A stretch of DNA of 46,984 bases, from assembly GCA_017524445.1 (NCBI GenBank), contig JAFXVP010000055.1, forward strand, positions 1-46,984, read 5' to 3'. The translations under genes and the position numbers were made by a program. Under the pieces are notes generated by a model. It was not told the origin of the DNA, searched no databases, and saw nothing but the letters and a program-made list of their open reading frames with translations. This document shows, in pieces, positions 17,906 through 24,425 of the stretch. Source of the DNA: Clostridia bacterium (lineage in GTDB: Bacteria > Bacillota > Clostridia > Christensenellales > CAG-138). Each line of letters begins with the position of its first letter. Position 1 is the stretch's first letter.

Positions 17906-17995
17906 AACACCGGCATGACGGAAGCGCAGGCTGCCGCGCCGAAAGCGACGCTGACGGAAATAAACGAAAAACGCTTGACATAAAGTACAACAAAT

Positions 17996-18032
17996 ATCCG
18001 CCCGGGGAGATATCCCGGGCGGATCGTTTTTT
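17996..18032 (+). terminator. Strong terminator between converging operons
   Basis: ATCCGCCCGGG (17996-18006) and CCCGGGCGGAT (18014-18024) form a perfect 11-bp stem with a 7-base loop, followed by CG and six T residues. It ends the plus-strand cluster; the same stem may serve the minus-strand gene ending at 18040, whose side has a weaker T-rich tail. Confidence 0.85.
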
Positions 18033-18039
18033 GCAAGAA

Positions 18040-19080
18040 TCAATTGCCTTTCAGCGTGTTGAAAAGCATCCGGCGGCTGCCGCCGCGCTCGTCGGTCGCG
18101 CCGCTGCGCGCCATGGCGACAAGGACTGTGAACAAAAGATCGAGGTTCTTTTCGCTCGTATGGACGCGGTAGAAACCCTGCACGGGGATCTTGCTTGCGA
18201 TGCTGTGCTCTTCGGCGTCCTCCTCGTGTACGTATTGGCTCGTGGTCTCGGCAAACGCGATCTCTTCGCCGTCTCTGCTGATGGTATAGGTGGGATTCAC
18301 GCCTTCGCCGCCGCCGAAGCGGGAGTCGATCTTGATACCGACGCTTCGAAGAAGCTTCCAGACGTCCCTGCCGTCAAACGAGAATGTATGATTGTTGTCG
18401 ATCAGAAGGGAATTCCACTCCGTTTCCTCCGTATGCCCGACAAGATGCGGCGTCGTTTTGCCGTTTTCGTGGTCGATGAAATCAAACTGGAACGCGCTCA
18501 TCGGCGAGAACTTCGTCATCACGGCTTCGTAAATCACCTTGCGATCCCTGTCCTCGAGACGGTGACCGACCTTGACCGTGCCGAGGTCGGTGAGGAAATA
18601 CAGCTCGCGCGTTTCTCCTTTTTCGGAGGGCGCATAGGTGATTTCACCGTTGACTTCCTTTAGATTCTTGACGGAGATTTTCTTCTTAATGGTGAGGAAC
18701 AGGATCAGAAGCAGGATCACGGCGCCCGCGATCATGAGATAAATGCCGAAGCCGAAGCCGGACGTGAGTTTCGTGGGATCGTTCGGGTTGTACTTGATCT
18801 TCACGTCGCCGCCGACCTTATAGGAGGGGTCGTAGGAATTCAGCTTCGTCGTATATTCCTTGCCGTCGACCGTATATTTGACGGTCGTGATATACTGCTT
18901 GTCATCTGACTTGTCCGGATCGGGAATATAGTCGGGATCTTCCTCGATGGACACGATGGTTGCGGTGCCGTCCACAAAACCTGCGGATTGGAAGAAGGTC
19001 GAGTATACGCCGAACGCAAGCGCGGCAAGCGCAACGATCGCCGCAACGATTTTAAATCCGGGTCCTTTGAGTGAAAACAT
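18040..19080 (-). CDS. DUF3592-family membrane protein
   Basis: A 346-residue protein starting at the ATG at 19080, which has AAAGGAGAG just upstream; the frame extends further to 19125 without a better start. Two membrane helices (about residues 8-30 and 110-135) flank an extracellular segment with the DUF3592 pattern: GTATIVSIE, VKYTVDGKEYT, VKIKYNPNDPTK. The C-terminal cytoplasmic part of about 200 residues is not recognised. It is the last gene of the minus-strand run, 41 bp after the tyrosine-phosphatase lipoprotein gene. Function unknown. Confidence 0.65.
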   Translation of the reverse strand: MFSLKGPGFKIVAAIVALAALAFGVYSTFFQSAGFVDGTATIVSIEEDPDYIPDPDKSDDKQYITTVKYTVDGKEYTTKLNSYDPSYKVGGDVKIKYNPNDPTKLTSGFGFGIYLMIAGAVILLLILFLTIKKKISVKNLKEVNGEITYAPSEKGETRELYFLTDLGTVKVGHRLEDRDRKVIYEAVMTKFSPMSAFQFDFIDHENGKTTPHLVGHTEETEWNSLLIDNNHTFSFDGRDVWKLLRSVGIKIDSRFGGGEGVNPTYTISRDGEEIAFAETTSQYVHEEDAEEHSIASKIPVQGFYRVHTSEKNLDLLFTVLVAMARSGATDERGGSRRMLFNTLKGN

Positions 19081-19121
19081 AATTTGCTCTCCTTTGCTTT
19101 TATTATTTATAACCGCGGCGC

Positions 19122-20258
19122 TCATGCGCCGAGCTTTGCTTTGAGCGCGTCAAGCTGTTCTGCGGAAAGCCCGATCAATTTCAGGTACGAATCGGCTTTC
19201 TCACTTAGGTTCGCCGTTTCGAGATCCTCGACGCCGAACAGGGCGCACAGCGTCTTTTCGAGATTGTTTTTGAGGATGATATCGTATGTCGCATCCCCCT
19301 GCCCGACGTGATAGAAATTGCGGTACGTCGCCATATAATCCGCCTTGACCTCTTCAAGAGAAGCGCCGAAAAGACATTCGAGAATCGCGCACAGCATTCC
19401 CGTGCGGTCCTTGCCCTCCTTGCAATGGATGAGATACGGACCGTCGTTTTCGATCAGAAACAGCATGCACGATTTGACCTTTTCGCCGAATTCGGCGCTT
19501 GAAAAATCATAGCCCATCTCGACGGTCAGAACGCTGCATCGGCTGTAGTAACTGTCCGGATACGTTTCAAGCGCCGTCATTGCCGCTTCGGAATCGCCGA
19601 GATTGATCACGGAACGGATCCCCGCGTTTTCCATCGCCCGCATGACGTATTCACATCTTCCGAGATCGGGATCGAGCGGCGAGCTGCTGCGATACAGAAT
19701 GTTCTCCCGGACGCCGGTGACCCTGACGGCTCTGAAATTTGCAAAGTCCTCGTCGGAGAGATCGGCATAATCCGCGCGCGCGTTCGTCCGCGTGAGATTG
19801 CGGGCGTCGTATTCCGTCCGATAGCCCTGCTTTTCCGAAAGAGCGATCCCGATCTCGGTTACGTTCAGGTTCCATTTGTAGCCGGGATCTTCGTCGATCG
19901 TCTGCTTTTCGCCGATCCCCGTTTCGCTCGCAAAGGAACCCATATTGATCGCAAGCGCGATCTCGCTGTCCTCCATGTCAAACCGGCAGACCATGCACCC
20001 GACGTCGACGTCGGTATAGGATGTGCCGACGGGAAGCTCGAATTTCTGTTCCGCAACCGTGACCGTGATGATATCGCCGACCTCGACGCCGTGCGTTTTC
20101 ATCTCGTCGAACGTTGTGTCCAGCAGCACGTTTCCGGATTTTTTGACCTGCCTGATTCCGACGGCAAAGGGCTTTGCCGCTTTTTGACAGCCGGCAAAGA
20201 TCAAAACGACCGACAGGGCGGCAAGCAGGATGCAGACGGTTTTTCGGATGGCTTTCAT
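19122..20258 (-). CDS. Tyrosine-phosphatase lipoprotein
   Basis: A 378-residue protein. The start at 20258 gives a lipoprotein signal peptide ending in LIFAGC. Residues about 55-120 (GDIITVTVAEQKFELP, TSYTDVDVG) resemble the C-terminal domain of SAM hydroxide adenosyltransferases. The C-terminal half is a tyrosine/lipid phosphatase of the Y_phosphatase3 type with the active-site loop HCKEGKDRTG (C-x5-R). Exported phosphatases of this type act on phosphotyrosine or phosphoinositides; the substrate here is unknown. It lies 98 bp downstream of the response regulator gene, on the same strand, so it may be co-transcribed. Confidence 0.75.
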   Translation of the reverse strand: MKAIRKTVCILLAALSVVLIFAGCQKAAKPFAVGIRQVKKSGNVLLDTTFDEMKTHGVEVGDIITVTVAEQKFELPVGTSYTDVDVGCMVCRFDMEDSEIALAINMGSFASETGIGEKQTIDEDPGYKWNLNVTEIGIALSEKQGYRTEYDARNLTRTNARADYADLSDEDFANFRAVRVTGVRENILYRSSSPLDPDLGRCEYVMRAMENAGIRSVINLGDSEAAMTALETYPDSYYSRCSVLTVEMGYDFSSAEFGEKVKSCMLFLIENDGPYLIHCKEGKDRTGMLCAILECLFGASLEEVKADYMATYRNFYHVGQGDATYDIILKNNLEKTLCALFGVEDLETANLSEKADSYLKLIGLSAEQLDALKAKLGA

Positions 20259-20356
20259 AAAGATCGGACCTCGGAGATTGTTTTTGTCGGGCGGTAAAAT
20301 CATTCAGCAGATTTGCCTGAAACAGGGACGGGAACGGAGCGCACGGCCTTTGCGGA

Positions 20357-21172
20357 TCACATTCTTCTCTGCATGCGATCTAAGAATGCCTCCGTCGTGC
20401 TTGCCCAGGAGTAGGCGTTCATGTATTCGCCGCGATAGCTGTTGATCGCGTCGACGTCGCCGGCAAGGAAGCGGAAGAGATCGCAGTCCAGTTTTTCGGG
20501 ACAGATGCGAAGCGCGCCTTGCTTCATTTCGAGAATGTCCTCCGCGCCGACGTTTTTCAGCGTCGCGCGCAGCGAGCGGATGACGACGTCGAGCTGCTTC
20601 TGCATCGAGCGGTCATACACACCCTCCTCCCACAGCACGGCAAACGCCGTCGCGCGGGTGATGCTGCCGCCCTGCCGGTCGATGAGATACGCAAGAAGCT
20701 CCTTTGCTTTTGACCGGGGGAAGGACACGACCTGCCCGTTCACGTAAAGATCGAATTCGCCGAAGGTCCGCGCCGAAATCGCCGCGCGTTCGACGGGGAG
20801 GGCATGCCTTTCGCTTTGCCGCTGCATGGCATGGTCGATCTCTTCTTTGAGCCGCTGCTTGCTGACCGGTTTCAAAAGGTATCCGGAGGCGTGCAACCGG
20901 AAGGCGTCCACCGCGTATTCCGAATACCCGGTGAGAAAGATGATCGAGGTGTTCGGATCGGTTTCGCGGATGCGCGCGGCAAGCTCGATGCCGTTCATGT
21001 CCGGCATGTTGATATCCAAAAGCGCGATATCCGCCGTATGGTTTTCGAGCCAATTGAGGGCATCCTTGGCGTTCAAAAAGCCGCAGACCTCCGGCCTTGC
21101 CGGCAGCTCCCGGCAAAGCGTGACGGTCATATTCAGAATCAACGGTTCGTCGTCAATACAGATGATTTTCAT
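20357..21172 (-). CDS. SARP-type response regulator
   Basis: A 271-residue protein. Receiver domain (1-120): CIDDEP (D7, D8), phospho-acceptor D53 in LLDINMPDMNG, and YLLKPVS with the conserved lysine. From about residue 135: GEFDLYVNGQVVSFPRSKAKELLAYL, a winged-helix domain of the SARP/OmpR type, followed by helices typical of a bacterial transcriptional activation (BTAD) domain. Such proteins bind direct repeats with 11-bp spacing just upstream of the -10 box. Exactly such repeats lie before this gene and before two operons in the window. The ATG is only 8 bases from its -10 box, so the transcript may be leaderless. The cognate kinase is encoded upstream. Confidence 0.85.
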   Translation of the reverse strand: MKIICIDDEPLILNMTVTLCRELPARPEVCGFLNAKDALNWLENHTADIALLDINMPDMNGIELAARIRETDPNTSIIFLTGYSEYAVDAFRLHASGYLLKPVSKQRLKEEIDHAMQRQSERHALPVERAAISARTFGEFDLYVNGQVVSFPRSKAKELLAYLIDRQGGSITRATAFAVLWEEGVYDRSMQKQLDVVIRSLRATLKNVGAEDILEMKQGALRICPEKLDCDLFRFLAGDVDAINSYRGEYMNAYSWASTTEAFLDRMQRRM

Positions 21173-21180
21173 GGTTTTGT

Positions 21181-21214
21181 ATTAAAACATACACTGTCCA
21201 ACAAATGTCCAACA
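21181..21214 (-). promoter_or_regulatory. SARP-type promoter of the response regulator gene
   Basis: On the minus strand TGTTGGACA occurs twice with an 11-bp period (plus-strand positions 21206-21214 and 21195-21203). Eight bases after the second copy comes TTTAAT (21181-21186). Same geometry as at 3703 and 22778. The predicted start of transcription (about 21174) is 1-2 bases before the ATG at 21172, and no ribosome binding site is seen. Confidence 0.75.
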
Positions 21215-21405
21215 AACAGACCGCCCATAAGAGGCCGGACCGTTTGCGGCGCCCCCTTTTTAATACTATGGCTTGAAGAAAGTGCAGAGCGGCACTTTCT
21301 CTTTATTCGATTCGCCGCAAACTATCCGCGTTTTCGCTCAGTCACATACTTTCGTACAGTTCCTTCGGGAAGAATGCGAATTCCGTCTCTCTTCTGAACG
21401 GTCTT

Positions 21406-22659
21406 TTAAGGTCGATTCAACGGAATGCAAATGGTAACCGTCGTCCCTTTGCCGACGGCGCTTTCGATCGTCAGCGTGCCGCCGCACATCTTTTCGATGC
21501 GCTCCTGTACGTTTCGCACGCCGATATGCGAGCCGTCCGCGGTTTTTAAAAGCGTCGTGTCGAAGCCCTTGCCGTTGTCGGCAATCACGATCTCATGGAA
21601 GCGATCCGTCGTGCGGGATGAGACGGTCACGACGCCTTCCTCCCGGATGCGCACGCCGTGGCGGATCGCGTTTTCGACGAGCGGCTGCACCGTCAGCGCG
21701 GGTACGGAAAAGTCCGTGTCCGGCGCGTCATAGTTCACGCGCACGTTCGGGAAGCGGATCATCTCGATCTCGGAATACACGCGCGTGTGCTCCAATTCCT
21801 TTGCAAACGGGATCAGCTCGGGCTGATCGAGCGAGTCGATGTTGTTCCGAAGGTAGGTGCCGAACTTTTCCGTCACGTCGAACGCCTTTTCCGGATCGAT
21901 GCGGCACAGCGCCTGGATCGAGGACAGCGTGTTGTAGAGAAAATGCGGCTGGATCTGGCTCATCATGATACGGATGCGGTTTTCCGCTTCGAGCGCTTTT
22001 TCGTGGTCGTGCACGAATTTCAGGTGCAGCCAAATGTAATAGAACAGCGCGCTTGAAACCATAGCGACCGTAAGGAACGTGATACCGCTTTGCGTATGCG
22101 CAATAAACGTATCCATCATGGCGCCTGCGAACACCAACGCAATGTTGACCGTCGGAATAATGAGCTGAAAACGGTCGCGCTTCGCCTGCGCAGCGAAGGT
22201 GAGATACAGAACATAGAGCAGAATGATCGCGCTGACAACGTGGCAGCTAAAGCCCAGCGGGCCGCGGTGGAACTGATTGTTCTCGATCCAGAAACAGATG
22301 TGCGAAAACAGAGCGGTCATATTCAGGAGCGCGTTTGCACCGAGCAGGATCCAGAACGGCGTGTGTTTTTTGTTCGGCGCGACGATATAGCAGAACAGCA
22401 GCAGCACCAACGGACGCACCGCATAGCCGTAGATGGAAGCAAGCGTTCGCAAAGGCGGGACGTCGCCCTGCAGCAAAAAATAATCGTTCAGGATGTCCTC
22501 CGCGATCAGCGAGGCGATCAGCACGGCGTTGAGCAAAAGCAGTCTACGCTGCTTTTTCCCGACATACGGATCGAGCAGAACCACCAAAGCAAGCCCCAGA
22601 AGCTGCAGCACAAGCGGGATCAGGACGATCAGATTGATTTCGGATGCAAAGTCTTTCAT
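21406..22659 (-). CDS. LytS-like sensor histidine kinase
   Basis: A 417-residue protein. The N-terminal 210 residues form about six membrane helices. Then a short coiled linker and the LytS/YehU-type His_kinase domain: QIQPHFLYNTLSSIQALCR with phospho-acceptor H239, followed by the GHKL ATPase (PLVENAIRHGVR, IADNGKGFD, HIGVRNVQERI). AAAGGAG precedes the ATG at 22659. It is the natural partner of the response regulator 234 bp downstream. The signal sensed is unknown; the sensor is membrane-embedded without a large extracellular domain. Own promoter at 22682-22710. Confidence 0.85.
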   Translation of the reverse strand: MKDFASEINLIVLIPLVLQLLGLALVVLLDPYVGKKQRRLLLLNAVLIASLIAEDILNDYFLLQGDVPPLRTLASIYGYAVRPLVLLLFCYIVAPNKKHTPFWILLGANALLNMTALFSHICFWIENNQFHRGPLGFSCHVVSAIILLYVLYLTFAAQAKRDRFQLIIPTVNIALVFAGAMMDTFIAHTQSGITFLTVAMVSSALFYYIWLHLKFVHDHEKALEAENRIRIMMSQIQPHFLYNTLSSIQALCRIDPEKAFDVTEKFGTYLRNNIDSLDQPELIPFAKELEHTRVYSEIEMIRFPNVRVNYDAPDTDFSVPALTVQPLVENAIRHGVRIREEGVVTVSSRTTDRFHEIVIADNGKGFDTTLLKTADGSHIGVRNVQERIEKMCGGTLTIESAVGKGTTVTICIPLNRP

Positions 22660-22681
22660 GCGGATACTCCTTTATACGGAC

Positions 22682-22710
22682 AGTATACCACACGGCTTAC
22701 CACATGACAA
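22682..22710 (-). promoter_or_regulatory. Sigma-70 promoter of the histidine kinase gene
   Basis: On the minus strand TTGTCA (22705-22710) and TATACT (22682-22687) are separated by 17 bp. There is no TGTTGGACA repeat here, so the kinase gene seems constitutively expressed, unlike the regulator gene. Confidence 0.75.
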
Positions 22711-22777
22711 AGGAAAAGGATTGCATTTTCGACAGTCGTTTGTTTTTCAGATTAAAACGGTGAAATACGGCAGTCCG

Positions 22778-22811
22778 TGTTGGACATTTGTTGGACACGA
22801 TTTGTTATATT
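22778..22811 (+). promoter_or_regulatory. SARP-type promoter of the STAS/GAF-ABC/FtsX operon
   Basis: TGTTGGACA at 22778-22786 and 22789-22797 (11-bp period), then 8 bases, then TATATT (22806-22811) as -10 box. No -35 box of its own. Confidence 0.75.
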
Positions 22812-22871
22812 TAACTATCTATATCATATTAAATGAAAAGCACAACAAAAACAATCACAGGAGGGACCATT

Positions 22872-23171
22872 ATGTTGAACATCGAAACGAAACGGAACGC
22901 GTCCGAACTGACCGTCGCGCTTTCCGGACGGCTGGATACCAATACCGCGCCGGAGCTTGAAAAGACGCTTAACACGTCTTTAGAGGGCGTGAACACGCTT
23001 TTCATCAACATGGAAAAGCTGGATTATATTTCATCCGCAGGGCTTCGCGTGCTGCTTGCGGCACAGAAGACGATGAACAAACAGGGCGAAATGCGGGTTG
23101 TGCATGTCAACGAGACGGTCATGGAGATCTTTGAGGTCACCGGTTTTGCGGACATTCTGACGATCGAATAA
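22872..23171 (+). CDS. STAS-domain anti-sigma-factor antagonist
   Basis: A 99-residue single STAS domain (MLNIETKRN...). YISSAGLRVLLAAQK carries the serine pair at the phospho-acceptor position; the ending EIFEVTGFADILTIE nearly equals that of the STAS protein at 14256. AGGAGGG just upstream selects ATG 22872; the frame extends to an ATG at 22833. It is the first gene behind the direct-repeat promoter, 27 bp before a GAF-ABC ATPase. Pairing of a STAS antagonist with a transporter operon suggests control of transport through partner switching (inference). Confidence 0.9.
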   Translation: MLNIETKRNASELTVALSGRLDTNTAPELEKTLNTSLEGVNTLFINMEKLDYISSAGLRVLLAAQKTMNKQGEMRVVHVNETVMEIFEVTGFADILTIE

Positions 23172-23198
23172 AGAAAAGGAACGAGAGGAGTATCGCAA

Positions 23199-24419
23199 AT
23201 GGCGGAGGAAAAACGGTTTACAAAAGCAACATGGCAGATCATGGAACAGCTTCTTGAGGTGGATAACCTCGACGACGCGCTGTCCGGAAGTCTGGAGATC
23301 ATTGTCAAAACACTGAACAGCGAAGCAGGCGCGATCTGGCTTTTAGATCCGAAAACGGACCGGTTGAGCCCGATGTTCCATATCGGTCCCGCCGACATTT
23401 CCAACATCTCCGTGGAAAACGGACTCGGTATTGAAGGCGTCGTCACCAAGACCGGCAAATCCGTCATGGTCGAGGACGCGGCAAGCGACACCCGCTTCGA
23501 CGGCTCCGTGTTCGACGACAACGGACTCCAGACAAAGACCATGATCTGCGTACCGCTGAACAATCTGCACGAGGTCATCGGCTGCGTGCAGATCGTCAAC
23601 AAAAAGGACGGTACGCTGTACGATGCGGAGGAACTGCAGCTTTGCGAACGCATGGCGGCGCTGGCGGCGATCACGATCGAAGAGAAGGGCCTGACCGTTG
23701 ATCTCGGCGAACAGAAGGAAGTGCTTGCGTCGCTGAAGAACATCACCAAGGAGTTCCCGTCCGGCGACAGCGTGATGAAGGTCTTAAAAGGCGTAAATCT
23801 CGACATTTACAAGAACGAATTTGTGGTCGTGCTCGGCGAATCCGGCTGCGGCAAATCCACGATGATGAACATCGTCGGCGGCATGGACTTTCTGACCGAC
23901 GGCGAGCTGACCGTTGAGGGAAAGGACTTTTCGCATCCGTCCGACGCGGAGCTGACGCAGTACCGGCGCGAGTACATCGGCTTCATTTTCCAGGCATACA
24001 ACCTCATGCCGAACCTCACCGCGCTCGAAAACGTACAGTTCATCGCGGAGCTTGTCAAGGACCCGATGCCTGCGGAGGAAGCGATCGAAAAGGTAGGACT
24101 CGCTTCACGCGCAAACAACTACCCCGGTCAGATGTCCGGCGGACAGCAGCAGCGCGTGTCGATCGCGCGCGCGATCGTCAAGCGTCCGAAGCTGATCTTT
24201 GCAGACGAGCCGACGGCGGCGCTCGACTATACGACCAGTATCGAAGTTCTGTCGGTCATCGAGGACATCGTTCGCAACCAGGGCGCGACGGTCATGATGG
24301 TCACGCACAACCCGGAGATCGCAAAGATGGCGGATCGCGTGGTGAAGATGCGAAACGGCAAGATCGCAAGCATCAAGAAAAACCTGCACCCGGTACACGC
24401 AGAAGAACTGGTCTGGTGA
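23199..24419 (+). CDS. ABC ATPase with N-terminal GAF domain
   Basis: A 406-residue protein. Residues about 10-165 are a GAF domain (AGAIWLLDP, GIEGVVTKTGKSVMVEDAASD, ICVPL, VIGCVQIVNKK), a small-ligand sensor fold. Residues about 170-406 are a MacB/LolD-type ATPase: GESGCGKST (K219), MSGGQQQR, LIFADEPTAALD and VTHN. MacB-type ATPases normally lack a sensor domain, so a ligand or redox signal may gate this transporter. GAGAGGAG precedes the ATG. It works with the FtsX-type permease encoded 6 bp downstream. Confidence 0.85.
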   Translation: MAEEKRFTKATWQIMEQLLEVDNLDDALSGSLEIIVKTLNSEAGAIWLLDPKTDRLSPMFHIGPADISNISVENGLGIEGVVTKTGKSVMVEDAASDTRFDGSVFDDNGLQTKTMICVPLNNLHEVIGCVQIVNKKDGTLYDAEELQLCERMAALAAITIEEKGLTVDLGEQKEVLASLKNITKEFPSGDSVMKVLKGVNLDIYKNEFVVVLGESGCGKSTMMNIVGGMDFLTDGELTVEGKDFSHPSDAELTQYRREYIGFIFQAYNLMPNLTALENVQFIAELVKDPMPAEEAIEKVGLASRANNYPGQMSGGQQQRVSIARAIVKRPKLIFADEPTAALDYTTSIEVLSVIEDIVRNQGATVMMVTHNPEIAKMADRVVKMRNGKIASIKKNLHPVHAEELVW

Positions 24420-24425
24420 TCCGCT

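Noticed and set aside
17975..18000. TTGACA promoter before the terminator
   Set aside because: No -10 box at 16-18 bp; that position is the GC-rich terminator stem.
17902..18663. Plus-strand open frame across the terminator and into the DUF3592 gene
   Set aside because: It runs through a strong terminator hairpin and is the reverse of a recognised membrane protein gene.
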